Below, piece after piece: positions 31,531 through 41,011 of a stretch of DNA of 64,000 nucleotides. A program made the translations under genes and the position numbers. Positions within the stretch are counted from its first letter, which is position 1. The number at the start of each line of letters is the position of its first letter. The notes below the pieces were generated by a model. It saw only the letters and a program-made list of their open reading frames with translations. It ran no database searches and was not told the DNA's origin. Source of the stretch: Diaphorobacter aerolatus (GTDB lineage: Bacteria; Pseudomonadota; Gammaproteobacteria; Burkholderiales; Burkholderiaceae_C); NCBI RefSeq assembly GCF_014489535.1, contig NZ_CP060783.1, positions 62,001 through 126,000 on the forward strand, read 5' to 3'.

Positions 31531-31701
31531 CTACGGCGATTGTCTCTTGTGTCTTGTCGAGGGTGTCCGTGCCCCGGTGCGATGCGCTGAACATCCGTAA
31601 GGGAATTGTCCTACAAAGATAGTTGTAACGCGCGAACCCACGGCGCAGCGCTCGCTGAATACAGTAAAGGCTCTAGCATTTTGAATGAGGAGTGAGTCTC
31701 C

Positions 31702-32166
31702 ATGAATATCGACTATATGGAAAAGCAGGCAATGTGGAAACGTGGTGGCGCCGTGGCGCTGGCCGTAGTGCTGGCCGCTGGCCTGGCGGCATGCGACAAG
31801 AAGCCGGGCGAGCCGACAGCCGGCCAGAAGCTGGATACCGCGGTCGCCAAGACCGAGGTTGCAGCCGACGAAGCCAAGCAGAAGATGGAAGCGGCCGCCA
31901 AGGACGCGGGTCAGGCAGCACAATCCGCCGCCAGCAATGCTGCGGTGGCGCTCGACGATACCGCCATCACTACCAAGGTGAAGGCCGCGTTCGCAGCCGA
32001 CCCGAATCTGAGCGCAGTGCTGATTTCGGTGGACACCAAGGACGGTGTCGTGACCCTGTCCGGCCCCGTGAAGACGGCGGACGATTCCGCTCATGCTGCG
32101 CGACTGACTCAGGCGGTCGAAGGCGTGAAGAGCGTTGTCAACAGCCTGAAGCCAAGCAACGGCTAA
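31702..32166 (+). CDS. BON-domain lipoprotein (OsmY-like)
   Basis: 154 residues from ATG 31702, preceded by GAGGAGTGAG; ATGs at 31717 and 31732 are alternatives. A lipoprotein signal with lipobox LAAC (AVVLAAGLAACDKK) comes first; Asp at the +2 position would favour inner-membrane retention in enterobacteria. An Ala/Lys-rich helix follows, then one BON domain (DTAITTKVKAAFAADPNLSA ... SGPVKTADDSAHAARLTQAV). BON proteins bind phospholipid and protect the envelope under osmotic or membrane stress. It is followed 17 bp later by metC. Confidence 0.85.
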   Translation: MNIDYMEKQAMWKRGGAVALAVVLAAGLAACDKKPGEPTAGQKLDTAVAKTEVAADEAKQKMEAAAKDAGQAAQSAASNAAVALDDTAITTKVKAAFAADPNLSAVLISVDTKDGVVTLSGPVKTADDSAHAARLTQAVEGVKSVVNSLKPSNG

Positions 32167-32183
32167 GACGCTACCATCGGGGG

Positions 32184-33419
32184 ATGACTCAAGCGCCATC
32201 CTCCAAAGACATCGTTACTGAACTGATCCACCACGGGTACCAGGCCCCTGGTGGCTTCAGTGCCCCCCAGCCACCGGTCTGCAAGGCATCGACCGTGTTT
32301 TTCCCGAATGTCGCCGCAATGCGCGACTTCGACTGGAAGGACAAGTCCGCCTACACCTACGGCCTGCACGGCACGCCCACGAGTTATGTGCTCGAGGAGC
32401 GGATTGCGTCGCTGGAAGGCGCGCAGCAGTGCCTGCTCGTGCCGAGCGGTCTCGCGGCAATCGCCACGGTGTCGCTCTCGCTGCTCAAGACCGGCGATGA
32501 GATGCTCCTGCCCGACAACGCCTATGGTCCGAACAAGGCGCTGGCCGAGGCCGAACTCCAACAGTTCGGCATCACGCACCGGTATTTCGATCCGCTGGAT
32601 CCCGCCGATCTCGCCGCAAAGATCACGCCAAAGACAAAGCTGGTGTGGCTTGAAGCGCCTGGCTCGGTCACGCTCGAATTTCCCGATCTGATCGCGCAGG
32701 TGCGCATCTGCCGCGAGCGCAAGCTGCTTTGTGCGCTCGACAACACCTGGGGTGCCGGTCTCGCGTTTCCTCCGTTCGATCTGCTGCGCGACGGCGGCAG
32801 TCTCGGTGTGGATGTCTGTGTACATGCTCTCACCAAATACCCGAGCGGTGGCGGTGATGTGCTGATGGGCAGCATCACCACGCGCGATCAGGCGCTGCAC
32901 ATGAGGCTCAAGCTCACGCACATGCGCATTGGCTTCGGCGTGGGCATGAACGATGTCGAGGCCGTGCTGCGCGCGCTGCCCAGCATGGCGCTGCGCTACC
33001 ACGCGCACGACCGGGTGACGCGCGAATTGGCCGCATGGTCGGCCACGCAGCCGGGCGTGGTGCAGGTGCTGCACCCAGCGCTTGCGGACTCGCCCGGACA
33101 TGCGATGTGGAAGGCGCTGTGCTGCACCGAGGAAAACCCGAGCGGTGCGGCCGCCGGGTTGTTCAGTGTGCTCATCGACCCTCGCCACACGCAGGCGCAG
33201 GTCGACCAGTTCTGCGACAGCCTCGCGCTGTTCAAGATCGGCTACAGCTGGGGCGGCCCGATCAGCCTCGTGGTTCCCTATGAACTGCCCAGCATGCGCA
33301 GCCTGCCATCGTCGAGCGTGAAACCGGGCACCCTGGTGCGGTTTTCCATCGGACTGGAATCGGCGCGCGATCTGCGGGCCGATCTGGCGCAGGCGTTCAA
33401 GGCCGCGTTCGGCGCTTGA
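32184..33419 (+). CDS. metC: Cystathionine beta-lyase MetC
   Basis: 411-residue PLP enzyme cleaving cystathionine to homocysteine. The start ATG 32184 is preceded by GGGGG. Motifs are YTYGLHGTPTSYVLEERIAS, CLLVPSGLAAIATVSLSLL, ALDNTWGAGLAFPPFD and the PLP lysine in HALTKYPSGGGDVLMGS. The GLHGTPT variant is typical of proteobacterial MetC rather than CGS or MetY. With metY at 10 kb, the window encodes both sulfhydrylation and transsulfuration routes to homocysteine. Confidence 0.88.
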   Translation: MTQAPSSKDIVTELIHHGYQAPGGFSAPQPPVCKASTVFFPNVAAMRDFDWKDKSAYTYGLHGTPTSYVLEERIASLEGAQQCLLVPSGLAAIATVSLSLLKTGDEMLLPDNAYGPNKALAEAELQQFGITHRYFDPLDPADLAAKITPKTKLVWLEAPGSVTLEFPDLIAQVRICRERKLLCALDNTWGAGLAFPPFDLLRDGGSLGVDVCVHALTKYPSGGGDVLMGSITTRDQALHMRLKLTHMRIGFGVGMNDVEAVLRALPSMALRYHAHDRVTRELAAWSATQPGVVQVLHPALADSPGHAMWKALCCTEENPSGAAAGLFSVLIDPRHTQAQVDQFCDSLALFKIGYSWGGPISLVVPYELPSMRSLPSSSVKPGTLVRFSIGLESARDLRADLAQAFKAAFGA

Positions 33420-33426
33420 AGAGAGC

Positions 33427-34065
33427 TTACTGAAGCATGGGCTTGAGCACCGGCCACACGTTGGCAAGCAGCAAGGGCTGGGCGGTTGCATTGGGGTGAA
33501 TCCGGTCCGTCTGGAATAGACGCGTCGGGTCGGCATCGTCGGCCACGCCCTTGAGCAAAAACGGCACCAGCGCGGTCTGGTACTTCCTGGCGACGGCGGG
33601 GAACACCTCGCCGAACTGCTGGGTGTACTTGCCGCCATAGTTCGGCGGGACCTGCATACCCACGAGCAGGACCTTGGCGCCAGCCTTCTGCGACTGCTCG
33701 ATCATCCACGAGAGGTTGTCGTCGGTGTTCTTGAGCGGCAGGCCACGCAGCGCATCGTTCGCACCCAGCTCCAGAATCACCAGCGTGGGCTGATGGGTCT
33801 TGAGCAGCGCGGGCAGGCGCGAGCGGCCACCGGACGTGGTGTCGCCGCTCACGCTCGCGTTGACCACCCTGGCGTCCAGCCTGTCTGCGGCAATCTGCTT
33901 TTCCAGCAAAGCCACCCAACCCGTGCCACGCGCCAGACCGTATTCGGCGCTGATCGAGTCACCGAGCACCAGAATCCTTGCCGTCTTGCCCGGCGCAGCC
34001 TGCGCGCCGCAAGCCCACGCGGCACATGTGAGCACCATGCTCGCGATACAGTCACGTCGATTCAT
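33427..34065 (-). CDS. tesA: SGNH arylesterase / thioesterase I-like, TesA family
   Basis: 212 residues from the ATG at 34063-34065, with an export signal (MNRRDCIASMVLTCAAWACG). Block I RILVLGDSISAEYG has the nucleophilic Ser, block III LELGANDALRGLP the Asn, and block V DRIHPNATAQ the Asp and His. A periplasmic esterase or lysophospholipase is expected. It is divergent from a YbbA-like ATPase, the same arrangement as tesA-ybbA in enterobacteria. Confidence 0.88.
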   Translation of the reverse strand: MNRRDCIASMVLTCAAWACGAQAAPGKTARILVLGDSISAEYGLARGTGWVALLEKQIAADRLDARVVNASVSGDTTSGGRSRLPALLKTHQPTLVILELGANDALRGLPLKNTDDNLSWMIEQSQKAGAKVLLVGMQVPPNYGGKYTQQFGEVFPAVARKYQTALVPFLLKGVADDADPTRLFQTDRIHPNATAQPLLLANVWPVLKPMLQ

Positions 34066-34122
34066 CGCTTGATCTATCCTTGTGTCCTTGCTGTTGTCCA
34101 GCCATCCCGAGTGAGAGTGCCC

Positions 34123-34836
34123 ATGACCGTTTCCAGTTCCGTCCCTGCCGCTGTCGCCACTGCCGAACCCATCATTGCCGTCGAGCATGTCTACAAGTCA
34201 GTGGAGGACTCCACCGGGTCGCTGGACATTCTGCGCGATATCGATTTCCGTCTCGCCCGCAAGGAAACGGTGGCCATCGTCGGGGCGTCGGGCTCGGGCA
34301 AGAGCACGCTGCTGTCGATCATCGCCGGGCTGGACACTCCGAGCAAGGGCACGGTGCGAATGGCAGGGCAGGACATGTTCGCGCTCGACGAGGATGCGCG
34401 GGCCGCGTTGCGCGGGCAGAAAATGGGCTTTGTATTCCAGAGCTTCCAGCTCATGGGCAATCTCACGGCACTTGAAAACGTGATGCTGCCGCTCGAATTG
34501 GTCGCCGACCGGCAGGCGCGCGCAAGGGCGCAGGAGATGCTGGAGCGCGTGGGGCTGGGCCAGCGATTGAATCACTACCCCAAGGTGCTCTCGGGCGGCG
34601 AGCAGCAACGTGTGGCGCTGGCCCGGGCCTTCGTCGTGCAACCGGCAGTGCTGCTGGCCGACGAGCCTACGGGCAGCCTCGATTTTGCGACCGGCGAAAC
34701 CATCATGCAGCTCATGTTCGACCTGAACCGCGAGCAGGGTACGACGCTGGTGATGGTCACGCACGACCGCGCAATCGCCGCGCGCTGCGACCGGCGCATC
34801 GTGATCGAGGCCGGTCGCGTGTCGAATATCGACTAG
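34123..34836 (+). CDS. ybbA: ABC transporter ATPase, YbbA/LolD-like
   Basis: 237 residues. Walker A GASGSGKST, Q-loop FVFQSFQLMGNLTALENVML, signature LSGGEQQRVALARAF and Walker B LLADEPTGSLD are intact. It belongs to the MacB/LolD/YbbA ATPase group. In the usual locus it is followed by a large permease gene (ybbP), but here the next genes are a 170-bp repeat and a convergent sstT, so the permease is missing or elsewhere. Confidence 0.85.
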   Translation: MTVSSSVPAAVATAEPIIAVEHVYKSVEDSTGSLDILRDIDFRLARKETVAIVGASGSGKSTLLSIIAGLDTPSKGTVRMAGQDMFALDEDARAALRGQKMGFVFQSFQLMGNLTALENVMLPLELVADRQARARAQEMLERVGLGQRLNHYPKVLSGGEQQRVALARAFVVQPAVLLADEPTGSLDFATGETIMQLMFDLNREQGTTLVMVTHDRAIAARCDRRIVIEAGRVSNID

Positions 34837-35005
34837 GGCCTGTTCACACAACCCACGGGGTCGCGCAAGCCCGAAGGGTTGCGCAGTCTTGGGCGTCTGC
34901 GGCGTTGCAGGCTCTCGCAAGGTACCTACCTTGCTTCGAGCCCGCGCCTTGCATCCCATCCCAAGACTGCACAACGCGATCCCCGTGCGCTGGGTGAACA
35001 GGCCC
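34836..35005. repeat. 170-bp long palindromic (MITE-like) element
   Basis: Terminal inverted repeats begin with perfect 12-bp arms GGGCCTGTTCAC / GTGAACAGGCCC and continue imperfectly for about 31 bp, with further inner pairing (GCAGTCTTGGG / CCCAAGACTGC) and a central GCAAGGTA-CC-TACCTTGC hairpin. The whole element can fold on itself. It carries no gene. It sits between the convergent ybbA-like and sstT genes, and its outer 40 bp recur at 9385-9428. Confidence 0.75.
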
Positions 35006-35015
35006 TAAGGTTCCG

Positions 35016-36227
35016 CTACGTCCGGTTTTTTGCCATGTCGGCGGCAGCGGTGAACAGCACGTCGGTCGATGAATTCAATGCGGTTTCTGCCGAGTCCTGC
35101 AGGATGCCGATGATGAAACCGATGCCGACCACCTGCATCGCCACGTCGTTGGAAATGCCGAACAGGCTGCAGGCAAGCGGAATCAGCAGTAGCGAGCCAC
35201 CGGCCACGCCCGATGCGCCGCACGCGCAGACCGAGGCCACGACGCACAGCAGCAGCGCGGTGGGAATGTCGACCACGATGCCGAGCGTGTGCGCAGCGGC
35301 CAGCGACAGCACGCTGATGGTGATGGCCGCTCCCGCCATGTTGATGGTCGCGCCCAGCGGAATCGCCACGCTGTAGGTGTCTTCGTGCAGGCCCAGGCGC
35401 TTGGCGAGCGCCAGATTGATCGGGATATTGGCCGCCGAGCTGCGCGTGAAGAACGCGGTCACGCCGCTCTCGCGCAGGCAGGTGAGCACGAGCGGGTAGG
35501 GGTTTCGGCGGATCATGAACCAGACGATGAGGGGGTTCACCACCAAGGCCACGAAGAGCATGCAGCCGACCAGCACCGCGAGCAGTTGCGCATAGCCCCT
35601 GAGAGCGGCCAGACCGGAATCGGCAAACGTGGTGGCCACCAGACCCAGAATACCGAGCGGCGCAAAACGGATCACCACCTGGATGATCCTGGTGACCGCC
35701 TCCGACAGGTCCTGCAGCGAGTTCCGCGTGCCTTCGCTCGCATGGCGCAGCGCCATGCCAAGACCCACGGCCCAGGCCAGAATCCCGATGTAGTTGGCGT
35801 CGGCAATCGCCTTCACGGGGTTGCTGGTCACATTCATCAGCAACGACAGCAGGACTTCGGAGATCGAGCCCGGCGCATTCATGCCCTCGGCGGGCGCATT
35901 CAGAACCAGGCTGCTCGGAAACATGAAACTGGCCGCCACGGCCACGCATGCGGCAGCCAGCGTGCCGACCACGTACAACGCGAGGATCGCCCTGATCCGC
36001 GTGGCCTCGCCGACCTTGTGATTGCTGATCGCCGCAATCACGAGCACGAACACCAGAACCGGTGCCACCGCCTTGAGCGCCGCGATGAACAGCGTCCCCA
36101 GCAGCGAGAGTTGCGCGGCAACACCGGGAGACACAAGCGCGATGACGATGCCAAGCACCAGCGCCAAGGCGATCTGCGCAACCAGGCTGGTGCGGCGGTA
36201 CAGGTTCAGGATGGGAGAAGGAATCAT
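35016..36227 (-). CDS. sstT: Serine/threonine:sodium symporter SstT
   Basis: 403-residue dicarboxylate/amino acid:cation symporter with 8 or more membrane segments. The family core is present: [20 protein letters not shown] (SSA-type substrate loop), [20 protein letters not shown] and [21 protein letters not shown]-terminus [20 protein letters not shown] is typical of SstT. ATG 36227 is used; 36242 would add 5 residues. It is transcribed toward the palindromic repeat and separated from the TetR gene by about 160 bp. Confidence 0.9.
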   Translation of the reverse strand: MIPSPILNLYRRTSLVAQIALALVLGIVIALVSPGVAAQLSLLGTLFIAALKAVAPVLVFVLVIAAISNHKVGEATRIRAILALYVVGTLAAACVAVAASFMFPSSLVLNAPAEGMNAPGSISEVLLSLLMNVTSNPVKAIADANYIGILAWAVGLGMALRHASEGTRNSLQDLSEAVTRIIQVVIRFAPLGILGLVATTFADSGLAALRGYAQLLAVLVGCMLFVALVVNPLIVWFMIRRNPYPLVLTCLRESGVTAFFTRSSAANIPINLALAKRLGLHEDTYSVAIPLGATINMAGAAITISVLSLAAAHTLGIVVDIPTALLLCVVASVCACGASGVAGGSLLLIPLACSLFGISNDVAMQVVGIGFIIGILQDSAETALNSSTDVLFTAAADMAKNRT

Positions 36228-36387
36228 GTGCTGTGGACCCATGCCGACGACGCTCATCGGGTGGTTGAGCGCGTGGACACCGGGTGCGTCCGATAAAGAG
36301 AATCGCCACGATGCGATGCGGATCATCGGCGGCGTGGTGCGGGCGTTTGCGGGAGTGGCCGATATTCTACGATCGGGCGAATACCGC

Positions 36388-37061
36388 TCAGGTGGTGCAG
36401 GATTGCGCGCGCTCGCCAAGCTGCAGCAGGTAGGCGGCAAACAGTTCGCTCGACCTTTGGCGGAACATGCGGATGCGGCCCGTGTGGCTGAGCACGAGCA
36501 GGCCACCGCGTGGGCGAAAAGGGCGGTCACCTCGGCCAGCGCTGCCGCTTCGCTCATGCCGAGTGCCAGCAACGCCGCCTGAACCGGGGAGAGCGCATCG
36601 CGCAGGCGCTGGTTGAGCCGCTCGTCGAGTTCGCTGGTCAGGCCGCGCGGCTGCATGCCCTGAAACAGGTAGAAGCCCAGATCGAGATCGCGCGGATTGT
36701 CGGCATAGAACTTGAAGAACGCGGTCGCGGCCAGTTGCAGGCGCTTTTGAGGCGGCTTGGCCGTCTTGTCGACGGCCTTTTGCACGGCGGCGTTCAGGCG
36801 TTCCAGCGATTCGCCAAGGAGCGCCGCGTAGACCTCTTCCTTGCTCGCGAAATAACTGTAGATCGCGCCGGGCGTGTAGCCGGCGCGCTGGGCGATTTCG
36901 CGAATGCTGGTGCCCTCGAGCCCGGATTCGAAAAACACCGCACGCGCGGCATCGAGCACATGCTGGCGACGTGCATCGGACATGATCTTCTGGCGCGCGA
37001 GACGCGCATGGGTGGGCGGAGTCTTCGGGAGGGCTGCATTTCCGGGCATGTCCCGGATCAT
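36388..37061 (-). CDS. TetR-family transcriptional repressor (frameshifted)
   Basis: About 224 residues after repair. The N-terminal TetR helix-turn-helix reads [40 protein letters not shown]. The ligand-binding part breaks at about 36502; one added G restores [19 protein letters not shown] with an end at the TGA at 36388-36390. Starts at 37061, 37049 and 36983 are possible and no strong ribosome site decides between them. It is divergent from an HpaB-family gene, with two tandem palindromes in the 84-bp gap. Confidence 0.83.
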
Positions 37062-37078
37062 AGCGATTGATTAAATTA

Positions 37079-37113
37079 TTGAACAGTGTTCAAATATTGA
37101 ACGGTGTTCAATA
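37079..37113. promoter_or_regulatory. Two tandem TetR-type operators
   Basis: TTGAAC-AGT-GTTCAA at 37079-37093 and TATTGAAC-GGT-GTTCAATA at 37095-37113; both are perfect dyads with 3-base spacers and a shared half-site. They cover the intergenic region between the TetR gene and the HpaB-family gene, so repression of both promoters is likely. Confidence 0.8.
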
Positions 37114-37145
37114 AATTGAAATCCACCCCGATGAAGGAGTAAACC

Positions 37146-38754
37146 ATGGATGTCCAGACTGCCGCGCCGACCCGAGTCGCGCTCATGAGTGGCGACGAAT
37201 ATCGCGAATCGCTGCGCCGCTTGAAACCGGTCGTCTACGTGGACGGTCAGTTGATCGAAAGCGTCGCGGATGCGACCTCGCTGCGCCCTGGCGTGAATGC
37301 GCTGGCGTTCACCTACGACTTCGCGCTGCGCCCGAAATGCAGCGTCTGGCGCTGGCCACGCAGTCGAGCCGCAATCGCGTGGTCAACCGCATGCTGCAGG
37401 TGAATGAATCGTCGGGCGATCTGCTCAACAAGCTTGAAGTGGTGCGCGTGCTGTGTCAGGAAACCGGCTGCGCGCAGCGCTATCTGGGCCACGACGCGCT
37501 CAACGGCATCGCACAGGCCGTCGCGCGGATCGATGACGAGCGCGGCAGTACCGAGCATCGCGCCCGCTTTGCCGCCTATCTTGCCGACGTGCAGGATCGC
37601 GACATCGCGCTCGGCGTTGCCATGACGGACGCCAAGGGCGACCGCAGCAAGAAGCCGCACCAGCAGGCCAATCCCGACACCTATGTGCATGTGGTGAGCC
37701 GTGATGCCAAGGGCATCGTGATCAGCGGCACCAAGGCCATCGTCACCGGCGCGCCATACATGCACGAGCTGCTGGTCATGCCGAGTCGCAACATGGGCCG
37801 GGAAGATGCGGATTTCGCCGTGTGTTGCGCCGTGCCGGTCGACGCTACAGGCGTGACGATGGTGTCGCGACCGGCAGGGCGGCCCGGTGAGAAGAACGAA
37901 CACGGCGATGCGCTGTTTTCGCGCCAGTACGGCCAATCGACGGCCGTGGTCATCTTCGACAAGGTATTCGTGCCTTGGGATCGCGTGTTCTTTGAAGGCG
38001 AGTGGGAACTCAGCCACACGCTGACCTACAGCTACGCCACGCACCATCGCCACAGTTGCATCGCGGCGCGCGCGGGGTTTGGCGACCTGCTGATCGGCGC
38101 GGGCGCGTTGATGTGCGAGGCCAATGGGCTGTTGCCCGACGAAAAGAGCAATCTGCGCGAACCGATGGTCGAACTCATCAAGATCGTCGAGGGCTTCTAT
38201 GCCTGCGGCGTCGCCGCGAGCGTCTACGCCACCCAGGACCGCCATAGCGGTAGCTTCATGCCCGATGCGGTGTTCAGCAACATCGGCAAGCTGCTGCTCG
38301 CGACGCAGATCTACGACATGCATCGCCTCGCGCACGAAGTGTCGGGCGGCCTGATCGTCGCGCTTCCCGGCCCGATGAGGATCACAACCCGGCCACGGCG
38401 GCCTCGCTCGCCGAAGTGCTGCGCGCCAACCCCGACGTGCCGGCGGACAAGCGGCTCGAGGTGGCGCGCTTCATGGAAGACCTCACCGCCTCCTACCAGG
38501 CGGGCTGGTATTCGCTGATCAGCCTGCACGGAGGCGGCTCGCCCGCCGCGCTCAAGCAGGAAATCTGGCGCAACTATCCGCTGGGCAACAAGGTGGACCT
38601 CGTGGAGCGCCTGCTCGACCGTGGCGTGCTTGCCGACGATGCAAACCGCTCCATCATGCGCAATCGCCAGCCGGGCCGTTGCTGCGACACGGGTTGCACC
38701 ACGCCCGGACAAGCCGTGATGGTGCCGATTCCCACCTTGCCCTCCGAGGCCTGA
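37146..38754 (+). CDS. 4-hydroxyphenylacetate 3-hydroxylase (HpaB) superfamily protein (two frameshifts)
   Basis: About 537 residues after repair. It starts at ATG 37146 behind GAAGGAG. Single C losses at about 37332 (restoring ALRPEMQRLALATQ) and 38372 (restoring ALPGPDEDHNPATAA) split it into three frames. Family features are SGDEYRESLRRLKPVVYVDG, HQQANPDTYVHVV, DALFSRQYGQSTAVVIFDKV and VFVPWDRVFFEGEWE. The superfamily covers flavin monooxygenases and 4-hydroxybutyryl-CoA dehydratase. Of the dehydratase 4Fe-4S ligands only one Cys (CQETGCAQRY) and the His (THHRHS) seem kept, so monooxygenase or an acyl-CoA-modifying activity is more likely. Probably repressed by the divergent TetR protein. 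Confidence 0.8.
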
Positions 38755-38802
38755 TCAACCCCCGGGTCGGCGCGCACGAGCAGGGCGCGGGATAATGGCA
38801 GG

Positions 38803-39555
38803 ATGTCATCTACTCCCAAAGTCCTGTTCGGCTTTCATGCCGTCGGCGTGCGCATGAAGACCGCGCCGCAATCGATCATCGAGGTCTACTACGAAGCCAC
38901 GCGCCGCGACGCGCGCATGCGCCAGTTCGTCGAGCGCGCCAAAGAGGCGGGCGTGCGGCTGATCGAGGCCGATTCGCTGCGCATTGCCAAGCTGGCCGGC
39001 AGCCACGGCCACCAGGGCGTGGCCGCGCGCGTGCAGGACATCGCGCAGGTGAAGTCGCTCGATGACCTGCTCGATCAGCTCGAAGCGGATGGCGTGAGAA
39101 ATCCGCTCTTGCTGGTGCTCGACGGCGTGACCGATCCGCACAACCTCGGTGCCTGTCTGCGTGTGGCCGATGGCGCGGGCGTGCATGCGGTGATCGCGCC
39201 CAAGGACAACGCGGCAGGCATCAACGCCACGGTGGCCAAGGTGGCGAGCGGCGCGGCGGAGACGGTGCCGTACTTCATGGTGACCAATCTCGCCCGCACC
39301 CTGAACGAACTCAAGGAGCGCAACATCTGGTGCATAGGCACGAGCGGGGATTCCGACCGCACGATCTATCAGGTCGATCTCAAGGGCCCGGTCGCGCTGG
39401 TGCTGGGCGCGGAAGGGGATGGCATGCGGCAGCTCACGCGCAAGACCTGCGACGAACTGGTGAAAATTCCGATGCGGGGCGCGGTGGAAAGCCTGAACGT
39501 GTCGGTGGCCAGCGGCGTGTGTCTCTACGAAGCCGTGCGCCAGCGCGGGCTCTGA
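38803..39555 (+). CDS. rlmB: 23S rRNA (guanosine2251-2'-O)-methyltransferase RlmB
   Basis: 250-residue SPOUT methyltransferase. The N-terminal RNA-binding part includes LFGFHAVGVRMKTAPQSI; the knotted SAM domain has LVLDGVTDPHNLGACLRVAD, VALVLGAEGDGMRQLTRK and the final IPMRGAVESLNVSVASGVCL. Full length, unbroken, strong family match. It modifies G2251 in the ribosomal P-loop region. Confidence 0.93.
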   Translation: MSSTPKVLFGFHAVGVRMKTAPQSIIEVYYEATRRDARMRQFVERAKEAGVRLIEADSLRIAKLAGSHGHQGVAARVQDIAQVKSLDDLLDQLEADGVRNPLLLVLDGVTDPHNLGACLRVADGAGVHAVIAPKDNAAGINATVAKVASGAAETVPYFMVTNLARTLNELKERNIWCIGTSGDSDRTIYQVDLKGPVALVLGAEGDGMRQLTRKTCDELVKIPMRGAVESLNVSVASGVCLYEAVRQRGL

Positions 39556-39603
39556 TCGTCCGTCGGATCGGGGCCGTCCATTGAACGAGCGGGAATCGGC
39601 ATC

Positions 39604-40394
39604 ATGAGCAACGAAAACCGGACAGGGCAGAGCGAACACGAAGAGTCCATGGCCGTTGCCGCCGGATGGTGGCAGCGGCCAAAAACATCGTGGTGCTCAC
39701 CGGCGCGGGCATCAGCGCCGAATCCGGCGTGCCGACCTTTCGGGACGCACAGACCGGTTTCTGGGCCAGGTACCGGCCCGAAGACATGGCCTCGCAGGCG
39801 GGTTATCGCGCCAATCCGGCGATGGTCTGGCGCTGGTACGAGCACCGCCGCGAGATGGTGGCCAGGGTGAAGCCCAACGCGGGCCATGTGGCACTGGCGG
39901 TGTTTGAAAAGCGGCATGCGGCAGGGCAGTTCACGCTCGTGACGCAGAACGTCGATGGCCTGCACCAGCGTGCCGGCAGCACCGACGTGCTGTGCCTGCA
40001 CGGTGATCTGAATACCCAGCGCTGGCTGGATGCGCCCAAGGATTGCTGTCGTCTGGACGAGGCCGTGGCGGGCGATCCGCCGCGCTGTGGTCGCTGCGGC
40101 AATTTGCTGCGTCCGGCGGTCGTGTGGTTTGGTGAGGCGCTTGCGTCTCGCGTTCTCGACCGTGCGCAGCAGGCTGCCGAAGGCTGTGACCTGATGCTGG
40201 TCGTGGGTACGGCCGGAGCGGTCTATCCCGCTGCGGGGCTCGCGCGCCTCGCATCCCGCGCGCGTGCCAGCGTGCTGATCGTGAATCCCGCGCAGAGCGA
40301 ACTCGATGACGCGGCCGATCTGATCGTGCGCAGCCCGGCGTCCGTGGCGCTGCCCCGGATACTGGGAACCGGCGAGACGCGAATCGCAGCCTGA
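39604..40394 (+). CDS. Sir2-family NAD-dependent protein deacylase (N-terminal frameshift)
   Basis: About 263 residues after repair. NAD-binding motifs VVLTGAGISAESGVPTFRD and LVTQNVDGLHQRAGS are intact, the catalytic His is in LCLHGDLN, and zinc cysteines are in CCRLDEAV and CGRCGNLLRP. The start ATG 39604 is in another frame from the core; one C missing at about 39662 (GCCGCCGG) accounts for it, giving AVAARMVAAAKNIVVL. The role is deacetylation or deacylation of lysines linked to NAD status. It lies 48 bp after rlmB on the same strand. Confidence 0.87.
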
Positions 40395-40402
40395 TCGCTT
40401 GT

Positions 40403-40999
40403 TCAGATCACGCCGAGCGCGCCCAGTGCCGCGCCCACGGCCAGCAACCACAGCAGGTGGATGCGCGTGCGCCAGACGAGCAGGGCCGTCACCGCCGTCA
40501 CGCACCACAGCGGCCATGCGGCGAGTGGCCCGCCATGGGCGCTTGCAAGCACCCAGCCGGTCGCGCACAGCAGCCCGACGACCACCGGCGCCATGCCTTG
40601 CTTGAATGCGCGAACGGCACGTTTTTCGCGATGTCGTTGCGCCCAGCGCGTGGCCACGAAGGTGAGCGTGCTGCTTGGCAACAGAATGCCGACCATGCAC
40701 ACCAGCACGCCCAGACAGCCCAGCAACCATCCCAGGTGACTGCCTGCGGGCGCCGCGTTCATGCCGATGTTCCAGCCAAAGAGTGCCACGAACAGCACAT
40801 TCGGGCCGGGCGCCGACTGCGCGATGGCGATGGAGTTGGTGAATTGCACATCGGTCAGCAGGCCGTGCTCGTCGACCAGATAACGGTGCATGTCGGGCGC
40901 GGCGGCAATCGCGCCGCCGACGGAGAGCAGGGACAGCACCAGGTAGTAGACGAAGAGGTTCAGCCAGTCGAGGAATTGCAGAGCGCCGTGAGTGTCCAT
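40403..40999 (-). CDS. ChrA-family chromate transporter, second half-size subunit
   Basis: 198 residues, about 5-6 hydrophobic helices. ChrA pattern: LSLLSVGGAIAAAPDMHRYL, TNSIAIAQSAPGPNVLFVAL. In this order of bacteria ChrA proteins are often encoded as two short homologues that work as a pair, and the partner lies 12 bp upstream. Chromate efflux coupled to sulfate gradient is the known function of the family; many genomic copies have unknown substrates. Confidence 0.85.
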   Translation of the reverse strand: MDTHGALQFLDWLNLFVYYLVLSLLSVGGAIAAAPDMHRYLVDEHGLLTDVQFTNSIAIAQSAPGPNVLFVALFGWNIGMNAAPAGSHLGWLLGCLGVLVCMVGILLPSSTLTFVATRWAQRHREKRAVRAFKQGMAPVVVGLLCATGWVLASAHGGPLAAWPLWCVTAVTALLVWRTRIHLLWLLAVGAALGALGVI

Positions 41000-41011
41000 G
41001 CTGCGCCTCGC

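Noticed and set aside
37146..38754. Calling the HpaB-family gene a 4-hydroxybutyryl-CoA dehydratase
   Set aside because: Two of the four expected Fe-S cluster ligands appear replaced, so that specific activity is not supported.
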